Below, piece by piece: positions 24,966 to 33,088 of a DNA stretch of 64,000 nt. The stretch spans positions 1,116,001 through 1,180,000 of the forward strand of contig NZ_OY764081.1 of NCBI RefSeq assembly GCF_963667985.1. Direction: 5' to 3'. Position 1 is the first letter of the stretch; each line of letters opens with the position of its first letter. Under the pieces are notes generated by a model. That model saw nothing but the letters and a program-made list of their open reading frames with translations, ran no database searches and had not been told where the DNA came from. The translations under genes and the position numbers were made by a program. This DNA is from an uncultured Methanocorpusculum sp. (lineage in GTDB: Archaea; Halobacteriota; Methanomicrobia; Methanomicrobiales; Methanocorpusculaceae).

Positions 24966-25877
24966 ATGGGATTATTAGATAAACTCAAAGGCTTACTGTT
25001 CGGTAATGAGGCTGTCAGCGAGGGAAAACAGGACGCAAAGCCTGGTGCAACACCAGCTGACATAAAGGTCGAACAAAAGCCAATTATTACAAAACCAAAG
25101 GAGGAGAAGCCAGTGGCTGACAAGATTACTGTAGGACATGTACACATGAGCGGTTGTACCGGATGTCTCGTGTCCCTTGCAGATAACTACGAAGGATTAC
25201 TTACAATCCTCGACAAATACGCTGACCTCGTCTACTGTCTGACTCTCGCCGATGTGCGCCACATCCCAAAAATGGATGTCGCATTAGTCGAGGGTTCCGT
25301 CTGTATCAACGACGAGTGCTCAATGGAAGAGATTTTAGAAACCCGTGAGAACGCAGCAATTGTTGTAGCTCTCGGAGGCTGTGCCTGCTACGGAAACACC
25401 ACCCGTTTCTGCCGCGGCGGACAGCAGAACCAACCCCAGCATGAGGGTTTCCTGCCAATCGGCGACCTGATCAAGGTCGATGTGTACATCCCCGCATGTG
25501 CACCGACACCACAGCAGATCAGAAACGTCTGTCTTATGGCATACCTGTTACTCAAAGGAAACGACGAGCAGAAGGCACTTGCAACCGCATACCTTACCCC
25601 TCTCATGAACCTTACAGCAGCAGGAACCGAAGCATGCGGCTGCGACCTGATGACCGAAGTCATCAACCAGGGTCTCTGCTGCGGATGCGGCAGCTGCGCA
25701 GCAGCCTGCCCTGTCCGTGCAGTCACGATCCAGTACGGCAGACCGCAGATTGAGCGCGACCTCTGTATCAAATGTGGAGCATGCTACGCACAGTGCCCGA
25801 GAAGCTTCTTCAGCTTCGACGTCTGTGGACAGTATGAAGCAATCACTAACCTCATTGGAGAGGTTATGAAACCCTGA
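24966..25877 (+). CDS. frhG: F420-reducing hydrogenase, small (FeS) subunit
   Basis: 303 residues. The N-terminal [NiFe] small-subunit domain begins VGHVHMSGCTGCLVSLADNY (proximal cluster Cys); CACYGNTTRFC and ACAPTPQQI follow. The C-terminal ferredoxin domain has CGCGSCAAACPVRAV and CIKCGACYAQCPRSF, two 4Fe-4S clusters leading to FrhB. Two starts compete. ATG 24966 adds a 49-residue Lys/Pro/Glu-rich extension with an amphipathic helix. GTG 25113 lies directly before the conserved domain and has a much stronger AAAGGAGG site 8 bp upstream. Confidence 0.95.
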   Translation: MGLLDKLKGLLFGNEAVSEGKQDAKPGATPADIKVEQKPIITKPKEEKPVADKITVGHVHMSGCTGCLVSLADNYEGLLTILDKYADLVYCLTLADVRHIPKMDVALVEGSVCINDECSMEEILETRENAAIVVALGGCACYGNTTRFCRGGQQNQPQHEGFLPIGDLIKVDVYIPACAPTPQQIRNVCLMAYLLLKGNDEQKALATAYLTPLMNLTAAGTEACGCDLMTEVINQGLCCGCGSCAAACPVRAVTIQYGRPQIERDLCIKCGACYAQCPRSFFSFDVCGQYEAITNLIGEVMKP

Positions 25878-25897
25878 GGGTCCTGGAGGCGAAAAAA

Positions 25898-26770
25898 ATG
25901 GAATATCTTGGACAATACAAGGCAGTCTACAAAGCCAAAGCCGGCTGTGAAGACATTCTCGCAAAGTCCCAGGACGGAGGAATCGTCACAGCAATGTTTG
26001 CCTACGCACTTGAGACAGGCATTATTGACGGAGCAATCGTCGCAGGACCAGGAGCAGAGCCGTACAAGCCTGAACCGATGATCGCCACAACGGTCGAAGA
26101 GCTCTTCGCAAGCCGTGGAACCAAATACTCAGTCTCACCGAACCTTGCACTGATCAAAGAGGCAACCCGCAGCTATGGTCTTGATAAGATCGGTATCGTC
26201 GGAACCCCATGCCAGATCCAGGCAGTGCGCAAAGCACAGCTCTACCCGATCGGTCTGCGTGACGTCCCCGACAAGATCGCCCTTGCACTCGGTATCTTCT
26301 GTATGGAAAACTTCCCCTACCAGGGACTCTTCCAGATGGTCGAAGACCACTGTGCAACCAAGATCGACAATGTCACCAAGATGGACATCGGAAAGGGCAA
26401 ATTCTCCGTCTACACCGAGCGTGGTGTAAACTCACAGATCCCCTTAAAGGTTACTCACAAGTATGAGCAGCCCGGATGCCACGTCTGTCTCGACTACGTC
26501 GCAAACATGGCAGATATCTCAACCGGTTCTGTAGGAACTCCGGACGGATGGTCAACCGTCTTTGTCCGCTCCGCAGCCGGTGAGGCAGCCTTCAACAAGG
26601 CAGTCGAAGCAGGCTGGATCATTGCCGAGTCAATGGACGGCGTCAAGCCGGGTCTTGAACTCGTCGAGAAGCTTGCAACCGAGAAGATCACCAAGAACCA
26701 GAAGTACCTTGAGCACAGGCTGCATAAGGAGCACCCGGCTCTCAAACCACTGCGCAACCCGTACATCTAA
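25898..26770 (+). CDS. frhB: F420-reducing hydrogenase, F420/FAD subunit
   Basis: 290 residues. Binds FAD and one 4Fe-4S cluster and transfers two electrons to F420. Typical FrhB features: SQDGGIVTAMFAYALETGII, the Cys in VGTPCQIQAVRKAQL, IFCMENFPYQGLFQMVED, the cluster Cys in QPGCHVCLDYVANMADISTG, and the C-terminal RLHKEHPALKPLRNPYI. GGAGG site upstream of ATG 25898. Last gene of the operon; a strong terminator follows. Confidence 0.96.
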   Translation: MEYLGQYKAVYKAKAGCEDILAKSQDGGIVTAMFAYALETGIIDGAIVAGPGAEPYKPEPMIATTVEELFASRGTKYSVSPNLALIKEATRSYGLDKIGIVGTPCQIQAVRKAQLYPIGLRDVPDKIALALGIFCMENFPYQGLFQMVEDHCATKIDNVTKMDIGKGKFSVYTERGVNSQIPLKVTHKYEQPGCHVCLDYVANMADISTGSVGTPDGWSTVFVRSAAGEAAFNKAVEAGWIIAESMDGVKPGLELVEKLATEKITKNQKYLEHRLHKEHPALKPLRNPYI

Positions 26771-26793
26771 ACGGTGTCACCGGATTTGCAGAA

Positions 26794-26823
26794 TGTACCC
26801 ATCCTCTCGGGTACACTTTTTTT
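26794..26823 (+). terminator. Terminator of the frhADGB operon
   Basis: Perfect 7-bp arms TGTACCC (26794-26800) and GGGTACA (26809-26815) around an 8-nt loop, followed by C and T7 (26817-26823). Confidence 0.7.
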
Positions 26824-26894
26824 AGCGAAAATTTTTCCATACAGTGAATCACAAACGAACATCTTTTCATCTCTCAAGGATGTACCTCTTTATC

Positions 26895-27704
26895 ATGAGC
26901 GATACCTCCGCGCCTGCGCCGAAAAAAAGAACGGTAAAATCCAAAAAGGATAAAACATCTGAGCCAAAACCGGTAAAGATTCCGGAGACCAGCCTCCCGG
27001 CACAAGAAACGGCCGCTCAGTCCAATGAGCAGCCAAACGATACGCACAAACCTGTTCCCGAGCAGTTTTTAACGGATCTTGGGTCGCTTGCAGAAATTCT
27101 CGAGGCGAATCCTACCATCCTTGAACCCATCCGGGAAGTATTCGAGTATCACCTTGTCGACCCGATCGACCGGAAAACCTTCCCGAAACTTGTCAATGCC
27201 ATGTCGATGCTCCTTGGGGCAAATGCGACAATGGTCCTCATGACCGCATGCCATGTCAACTCAGCGGCATTCTTCGATGATTTACTGCATGCAATTAACG
27301 AGGAAAAACAGAAAAACGCAGTCTGGGTCATCCAGCATCTAACCTCGCTCTACGGGAACCGTGTCCAGCAGGCGTACACTCTTTCAGCCGGAACGATGGA
27401 CGAAGACTGGCACATGATTGATGTCAACACCTATAAGCGGGAAGGTGACACGCCTCTCTGGATACTCAGCCTTGAACTCGTACTCTACAACGGAACCGAG
27501 ACCAAAATCACCATGACGCCGGATTCCGTCTTCCAACTGGTCGAGATATTGTCCGCCGAACTCGCAAAAAATATCCCAAAGGAAAATGTGGATGAGGGCC
27601 TCATCAACAAATGCGAAAAAAACTTCACCGCTTTCTTTGAGAAGTTCTACAAAGGCAAAGACGAGGAAAAAAGCGAGGACGAACACCCGCCGGGATATGC
27701 GTGA
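26895..27704 (+). CDS. Conserved hypothetical protein with basic disordered N-terminus
   Basis: 269 residues from ATG 26895 (a GTG at 26844 would add 17). The first ~55 residues are low-complexity, rich in Lys/Pro/Ser (PAPKKRTVKSKKDKT...). The rest is a helical domain: LGSLAEILEANPTILEPIRE, TFPKLVNAMSMLLGANATMV, and LLHAINEEKQKNAVWVIQHL, then a short beta region (MIDVNTYKREGDTPLWILSL). No catalytic motif or membrane segment. Not recognised; a DNA- or RNA-associated role is possible from the basic tail. Confidence 0.5.
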   Translation: MSDTSAPAPKKRTVKSKKDKTSEPKPVKIPETSLPAQETAAQSNEQPNDTHKPVPEQFLTDLGSLAEILEANPTILEPIREVFEYHLVDPIDRKTFPKLVNAMSMLLGANATMVLMTACHVNSAAFFDDLLHAINEEKQKNAVWVIQHLTSLYGNRVQQAYTLSAGTMDEDWHMIDVNTYKREGDTPLWILSLELVLYNGTETKITMTPDSVFQLVEILSAELAKNIPKENVDEGLINKCEKNFTAFFEKFYKGKDEEKSEDEHPPGYA

Positions 27705-27750
27705 AAGCGCTTTATTCCTCTTTTTGGAAAAACAGCGTATAAGGATTACA

Positions 27751-27771
27751 ACTCTCCTGTTGCCGGAGAGT
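27751..27771. promoter_or_regulatory. Dyad ACTCTCC-n7-GGAGAGT upstream of merR-like gene
   Basis: Perfect 7-bp arms with a 7-nt spacer, 50 bp before the start of the MerR-family gene. MerR proteins bind such long dyads at their own promoters, so autoregulation is likely. Confidence 0.55.
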
Positions 27772-27820
27772 AGATACAGAATTTATCAGACAATGAAAAA
27801 CGTATTTTGGGGGAGAAATA

Positions 27821-28633
27821 ATGTTTCGGATCGGCGAGTTCTCGAAGATGAGCAAGACCACTGTTAAAACTCTGCGGTATTATGACGAGATCGGCATCCT
27901 TGAACCGGAAAAGGTCGACCTTGCACGCTACCGTTACTACACAACCGGTCAGCTTGTCAAACTTCACTACATCCAGTCGCTTCAGCAGGCAGGTCTGTCC
28001 CTGGACGAGATCAAAAAAATAATCTCCGGAGAGGATGCTGCAGAAGTTCTGGAGAAAAGAAGAGTTGGACTCGAGACAGAACTTCGGGAAAAAACCGACC
28101 AGCTCTCCCGAATCGATTTCATATTACAAGGAAAGGAGGAGGAGTATTTTATGAATTATCAGGCAACCATCAAAGAAATTCCAGAGTGTATCGTCTACTC
28201 GAAAAAAATGACGATCCCAACTTACGATGCATACTTTACCGAGATCCCGGCAATAGGTGCGGAATGTGCCGCAGCAAACCCGGACATCAAATGCATTGTC
28301 CCCGGATACTGCTTTGTCGTATATCTCGATGGAGAATACCGGGAAAAAGACATCAATGTCGAGTACTGCGAAGCGGTCGATAAATTCGGCAAGGAAGTCG
28401 GCGACATTAAATTCAAAAAGATGCCGGCAATCACGGCCGTATCCGTAATGCACAAAGGACCTTACAGTGCTCTTGGAGAAGCATACGCATTCATATTCAA
28501 ATGGATCGAAGAGAACGGATACACGGTCACGGATAATCCAAGAGAGAGTTATATCGACGGAATCTGGAACCAGAAAACCGAAGATGACTGGCTCACCGAG
28601 ATCCAGGTACCTGTACAGATAAAGGATAACTAA
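27821..28633 (+). CDS. MerR-family regulator with GyrI-like ligand domain
   Basis: 270 residues. The N-terminal MerR winged helix is clear: MFRIGEFSKMSKTTVKTLRYYDEIGILEP, then RYRYYTTGQLVKLHYIQSLQ and LDEIKKII. A coiled-coil linker (about 75-105) leads to an effector-binding domain (YQATIKEIPECIVYSKKMTI ... AVSVMHKGPYSALGEAYAFI ... DGIWNQKTEDDWLTEIQVPV) of the GyrI/BmrR type that senses small hydrophobic compounds. No efflux gene is adjacent, so the target is unclear. Confidence 0.9.
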   Translation: MFRIGEFSKMSKTTVKTLRYYDEIGILEPEKVDLARYRYYTTGQLVKLHYIQSLQQAGLSLDEIKKIISGEDAAEVLEKRRVGLETELREKTDQLSRIDFILQGKEEEYFMNYQATIKEIPECIVYSKKMTIPTYDAYFTEIPAIGAECAAANPDIKCIVPGYCFVVYLDGEYREKDINVEYCEAVDKFGKEVGDIKFKKMPAITAVSVMHKGPYSALGEAYAFIFKWIEENGYTVTDNPRESYIDGIWNQKTEDDWLTEIQVPVQIKDN

Positions 28634-28642
28634 CTTATTTTT

Positions 28643-28674
28643 TCAAAAAAAAGGTGTCTACCGGAAGGTCCGGT
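28643..28674 (-). terminator. Hairpin terminator for the substrate-binding protein gene
   Basis: On the minus strand, ACCGGA/TCCGGT (28660-28674) forms a 6-bp stem with a 3-nt loop just after the stop codon, followed by a T8 run (28645-28652 on the complementary strand). Confidence 0.55.
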
Positions 28675-29861
28675 TAGTTTCTGCGTCGTGCAAAAGCGAA
28701 TACTGATGCTGCACAGAGACCCGCAAGGATTCCCACTACGGGAACGGGAGTCTGCGTAGAGTCTGACGATGCATCGCTCTTTGCATAAACCATCAGATCG
28801 TAAAGTTCCGTGTCAGATAAATTATATCTGAAGAACATTGAGTAGAACTCCTTGACTCTGTCATCGACGTTGTAATCGAACACGTCAGGATAGAACAGAT
28901 TGCCAAGCCAGATCATGGAGAGAAGCCGCTGAACCGAGGGTGGACCGCCCATCCAGCTGTAGGGACCATACGGAGCCTCATAGACATTTCCATTCTTCAC
29001 AGCAGAGAGTGACTTCCACATCTCACTGTTCATATTTCATTGTAGTAGGCATGATCCGTTGTATAAGCTACAATAATATAGTCCGGATTCATCGCAAGGA
29101 TATCCTCCATCGTATACTCATCGCCTAATCCGCTGCTTGTAACAGCAGGTCCTGCAAGATTATCAGCCAGATAGTTGATGACTTCGCCGTGGTATGAATT
29201 TTCTCCGGATCCGATCAGATGGACCGAGTTTCCGTCAACACCGGTGACATAGATCATTGAGACTTTATTGTCGCCCACTTTTGCCATGCCGGTATCAAAT
29301 TCCTTCAAAAGATTTGAAACATACGTGGAAAGTTCCTGTCCGCGTGTCTCGTTTCCAAGAAGCGAGCCGAGTGTGAGATAGGACTGCGGGATATCATTGA
29401 GTTTATTTTGCGTAACAAATGCAAAAGGAACGCCGGTGGTTGCCTGTATCTCGTCAAGATCCGCTTTCATCGTCGATTTTGCCTCACCAAGATCCAGCAC
29501 CACATCGATATGGAGCTGCTTATTGAGTTCCATGATCTCTTCGGCATTCATTGTCGATTTCGATCCATAGAACTGACCGGTCACCGGTAAAGCAAGAACA
29601 CGTGCATCGATGTATTTTTCCTGATCAGCAGAATACTTGCTGGATATACTCACCAACAGATCTGGATTAAATGAATAGAGCACAATTTGCGCAAGAGGGC
29701 CGGAAGGCGATACAGCGTCAATTACTGCCGGAACCGTGATTTCACGACCGACGTCATCAACAAATGTTTTTGTCTCTTCAGCTGAAAACGCTACCGCAAA
29801 AAACAGCAGCTCCAACACAAATTAGAACCAAAAACAGGATTATTCCTCGTATTTTCTTCAT
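28674..29861 (-). pseudogene. Iron/cobalamin-type substrate-binding protein, two frameshifts
   Basis: Starts ATG 29861 behind a perfect GGAGGT site, with signal peptide MKKIRGIILFLVLICVGAA. A frameshift near the T6 run (29799-29806) moves into FFAVAFSAEETKTFVDDVGR, and a second at about 29032 (ATATG where ATTATG is expected) moves into NSEMWKSLSAVKNGNVYEAP. The rejoined protein is a periplasmic binding protein of the siderophore/B12 class (LNKQLHIDVVLDLG, GDEYTMEDILAMNPDYIIVA). It ends with TPVPVVGILAGLCAASVFAF plus RRRN, an archaeosortase-type surface-anchoring tail. No permease or ATPase gene is adjacent. Confidence 0.75.
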
Positions 29862-30077
29862 AGATACCTCCACCTCACAGATGGATAAAAGAATATGTCT
29901 CGGAGTGTATATAACAATTGCTAAAATAATAATCAAAGTAAATTAAAAATAGTTAACTATGTATGATGTCTTTCTGATAGGCTACCGAATATGATGAGGT
30001 GCATTATCGATATTTTGTCCTATTCTTAACAGTAAGAAAAGGTAAGTAAACAAAAAAGGAGGGGGATATTAATGAGA

Positions 30078-31331
30078 TCAGCGGATTTCGTGGATGACCA
30101 TGCCTGAGAGCAGTTTCGGCTCGAACCAGGTCGATTTAGGCGGCATGATAAGTCCCGCATCAGCCACATCGATTACCTGCTGGGCAGTTACCGGCTGCAT
30201 GATGAATGCCGCCGAGTATTCGCCGTTGTCGACATCTTTGATGACATCAGCTAGGGGAGCGATGCCGCCGACAAAGGAGATACGCGGATCGCCGCGGGGG
30301 TCAAAGATTGCAAGCATATCGTCCAGAACGAGTTCCTGCAGAACAGAAACATCGAGCCGTGAAATGGCATCGGCCGAAGGATCTACCGGACGAGTCAGTT
30401 CGTACCACTGGCTTTCAAGATAGAGGTGGATGATGTGCATCGATCCGTCGTTCTTGACAGGGATCATATTTTTGGACACGTCGACTTTCTTTAACGGCGT
30501 AACGGTAAATCTGAGAGCGAGATCGCCTAAGAACTGGTCGGCATTCATGCCGGCGAGATCCCTGACGAGACGATGATATCCGTAGATCCGAACCGAGTCA
30601 TGCGCAAAGAGGACGCTCATGAACTTTTCAGCATCAGGGGTTGCACGACCCTCGGAAGTCCTTCTTTCCAGAACATTTGCCGAGGACTTCGCCCGGTGGT
30701 GACCGTCGGCGATGTATAAATTCGGAATTTCAGCAAAAAGTGCAGTGATGGCGGCAACGTCGGCAGGGTCTGCCACCCGGAAGATCCGGTGAAGATTGCC
30801 GCCGGCAGAAATATATTCGCCGTCGGGCGTGCGGGCGGCGGCGATGCTGACCAGGGTCTTATGGATGAGGCCTGAGTCTTTATAGAGTAAAAATACCTGA
30901 CCGGTATGGGCGGATACCGCATCGATATGCCGGGTCCTGTCCTCTTCCTTGTCATAGCGGGTGAGTTCGTGCTTTTTTATCGTATCATTGTTGTATTCCT
31001 CTACCGAGACACAGGAGACAAGACCGGTGAACAGTTCGCCGCCAAGCGTTATCTGATAGATGTAGAAGGAGGGGGTATCATCTTCCTGGAAAAGTCCCTC
31101 TGCCTTCATCTTTGCAAACATCTTTGCGGCCCTCGCATACACGCGGTCGTCATGCGGGTCGATATCCATCAGTTCCGCATCGGGACGAATGACCCTAAGA
31201 AGAGAACGTTCATTTTTTTCTATTTCAGCAGCGGCTTCTTCGGCGCTGATCACATCGTATGGAACGGACGGCACACTAGGATATGCATCCGGTGCGGGGC
31301 GAAGACCAGTGAAAGGATATACACTAACCAT
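30078..31331 (-). CDS. DUF1015 family protein
   Basis: 417 residues from ATG 31331 (VSVYPFTGLRPAPDAYPSVP), the conserved N-terminus of DUF1015; the frame extends upstream to 31370 without support. Other family blocks: YDVISAEEAAAEIEKNERSL, HELTRYDKEEDRTRHIDAV, LYIADGHHRAKSSANVLE, FAHDSVRIYGYHRLVRDL. Cytoplasmic; biochemical role not established to my knowledge. Transcribed divergently from the acetyltransferase at 31371, with only 39 bp between starts. Confidence 0.8.
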   Translation of the reverse strand: MVSVYPFTGLRPAPDAYPSVPSVPYDVISAEEAAAEIEKNERSLLRVIRPDAELMDIDPHDDRVYARAAKMFAKMKAEGLFQEDDTPSFYIYQITLGGELFTGLVSCVSVEEYNNDTIKKHELTRYDKEEDRTRHIDAVSAHTGQVFLLYKDSGLIHKTLVSIAAARTPDGEYISAGGNLHRIFRVADPADVAAITALFAEIPNLYIADGHHRAKSSANVLERRTSEGRATPDAEKFMSVLFAHDSVRIYGYHRLVRDLAGMNADQFLGDLALRFTVTPLKKVDVSKNMIPVKNDGSMHIIHLYLESQWYELTRPVDPSADAISRLDVSVLQELVLDDMLAIFDPRGDPRISFVGGIAPLADVIKDVDNGEYSAAFIMQPVTAQQVIDVADAGLIMPPKSTWFEPKLLSGMVIHEIR

Positions 31332-31370
31332 TATGCTATATTGGTTAGCGCCCAATAGTAAAAATAGCAA

Positions 31371-31853
31371 ATGGTAACCTTTAGAGGAGTGGGGGGGACC
31401 GCCGCCGGCTGTCTGATCAGGAAAGCGACGATCGAAGATATTCCGGATATATACCGGATCGAACTCCTGTGCTTTCCCGATCCCTGGGACTATAAGGCAA
31501 TGCTTGAGATGATGACGGTTTTTCTGACCTCGTTTTATGTAGCAGAAGCTGAAGGAAGGATAGTCGGATTTTCAGCAGGGGCTATCGAAGAGACCGAGCA
31601 GGAAAAATACGGTCATATCTGTAATATTGCCGTCTCTCCGGAGATGCGGGGGTTTGGGATCGGCAGACTTCTGCTCCGTAAACTTGAGAGGGATTTTTTT
31701 CTGGATGGGTGCTGCGGCTGCAGCCTTGAGGTCCGGGTAAGTAATACTTCTGCAAAGGAATTCTACAAAAAAATCGGATATGAGGATGTCATTTTATTTG
31801 GAGAGTATTATAAGGACGGCGAAGATGCTGTTGTTATGATGCGGTGGTTCTAA
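31371..31853 (+). CDS. RimI-like GNAT N-acetyltransferase
   Basis: 160 residues. N-terminal-acetylation type GNAT: IRKATIEDIPDIYRIELLCF, PWDYKAMLEMM, the acetyl-CoA loop ICNIAVSPEMRGFGIGRLLL (RGFGIG), LEVRVSNTSAKEFYKKIGY, and a final YYKDGEDAVVMMRWF typical of RimI/Ard1-type enzymes that acetylate protein N-termini. An internal start near 31414 cannot be excluded, since the first ~14 residues are atypical. Confidence 0.8.
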   Translation: MVTFRGVGGTAAGCLIRKATIEDIPDIYRIELLCFPDPWDYKAMLEMMTVFLTSFYVAEAEGRIVGFSAGAIEETEQEKYGHICNIAVSPEMRGFGIGRLLLRKLERDFFLDGCCGCSLEVRVSNTSAKEFYKKIGYEDVILFGEYYKDGEDAVVMMRWF

Positions 31854-31904
31854 AGGTCTTCGAAAAATACGTTTATGACGGAAGACCTCGGATAAGAAAT
31901 TATC

Positions 31905-32069
31905 ATGATGCAGACCCACTTCAAAAAGCGGCGTGATATTCAAGCTGCCAAGGCCGTCAGCGAAGAATATCCGCCCGGTCCGACTGATCGCAGTATGACT
32001 ATTATTGTTAAGGACAGACGTTACGGGTTCATCCCCCACCCCAGATTCAAAAAGCGGAGAGCTTACTGA
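31905..32069 (+). CDS. Small basic protein, 54 residues
   Basis: ATG 31905 to TGA 32069: begins MMQTHFKKRRDIQAAKAVSE, ends VKDRRYGFIPHPRFKKRRAY. Rich in Arg/Lys with clustered charges at both ends, so probably nucleic-acid-associated or ribosomal-surface. About 50 bp after the RimI-like gene. Codon use matches neighbours, but there is no strong ribosome-binding site. Family unknown. Confidence 0.5.
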   Translation: MMQTHFKKRRDIQAAKAVSEEYPPGPTDRSMTIIVKDRRYGFIPHPRFKKRRAY

Positions 32070-32090
32070 GGATCAATATCCCTGATGCTC

Positions 32091-32534
32091 TCAGCATTTC
32101 TTTTTTTCATCCTGATACACCCACCCGTCCGCACGACGTTCATCCTGAAGTTTTGCCCATGCTTCCCTGCCCATCTCACGATACAGATCATTGTCATGTT
32201 TTACAATAGAGTATCCCTTCAAAAATTCGGTGAAATGTTCGCACGGATAATTTTCACATTCTGCGCACATCTCTATCCCTTTCTGTTTTGCACATATCCG
32301 AATCGCACAGCCGGGATTCCCGCTGCCTTCGCGGCATGAAGTGCAGGTTCCGTTTTCGGCCATGTCTTTTAAAAACGGCCAGAAACCGTCGCCTCCGGGA
32401 ATCAGATGTATGATTTCCTCAAACCCGGCGGTTTTCATTTCGTTGTACAAGAGCTTTGCAGCAGGCGTGATTTTCGCTTTGACTGCACAGTTTTCGCAGT
32501 AAAGACCGCAATAACAGCTGTATTTTGTATCCAT
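32091..32534 (-). CDS. Cys-rich DUF3795 protein
   Basis: 147 residues with the DUF3795 cysteine arrangement: CYCGLYCENCAVKAK at the N-terminus, GTCTSCREGSGNPGCAIRIC in the middle and CAECENYPCEHF, giving 13 Cys that probably bind zinc or iron-sulfur clusters. Common in anaerobic archaea and clostridia; function unknown. Convergent with the small basic gene. Confidence 0.8.
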   Translation of the reverse strand: MDTKYSCYCGLYCENCAVKAKITPAAKLLYNEMKTAGFEEIIHLIPGGDGFWPFLKDMAENGTCTSCREGSGNPGCAIRICAKQKGIEMCAECENYPCEHFTEFLKGYSIVKHDNDLYREMGREAWAKLQDERRADGWVYQDEKKKC

Positions 32535-32666
32535 AGGTTCACTCCCGCATTATCTGCCGGCTTACTGTATATCTATATTATTATCATGCATTTCATCTTT
32601 TCGCCGGATACGTTCCAAATTATCAGGATTGGAGAGTTTATATGATTTAGACGCCGATAAGACATC

Positions 32667-32996
32667 ATGAAAGAGAGCAAAGATCTGATTGGAACTCCTC
32701 TGCCGTTAAAGGATCTCACCGATTATCAGGAGGGGTCGATCGTCTCCCGGATGGTTATCAATAAAAAAGAAGGTACGGTTACGGCATTTGCTTTTGAAAA
32801 AGGCGAGGGACTTTCCGAACACTCCGCTCCATATGATGCCCTCGTCATTGTTCTCGAAGGAGAGGCCGAGATCCCCATCGCCGGTGTACCGCATTTGGTC
32901 AAAGAGGGGGATATGCTGATAATGCCGGCAAAAATCCCGCATGCAGTCCACCCTCTTTCCCGATTTAAAATGATGCTCGTGATGATCCACGAGTAA
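32667..32996 (+). CDS. Single-domain cupin
   Basis: 109 residues. Cupin motif 1 is degenerate (GEGLSEHSAPYDALVIVLEG with one His) and motif 2 is PHLVKEGDMLIMPAKIPHAV. Metal-binding residues seem partly conserved (H and E in motif 1, H in motif 2). Small stand-alone cupins bind metabolites or modulate regulators; the ligand is unknown. Confidence 0.8.
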   Translation: MKESKDLIGTPLPLKDLTDYQEGSIVSRMVINKKEGTVTAFAFEKGEGLSEHSAPYDALVIVLEGEAEIPIAGVPHLVKEGDMLIMPAKIPHAVHPLSRFKMMLVMIHE

Positions 32997-33088
32997 AATT
33001 TTCCTACTTTTTATTTTTATAAAATACTGCTACGCGTTCTGCTGTCAGAAGCAAAGCGATTTAAAAAAAGAATTTTTTTGATGAAATC

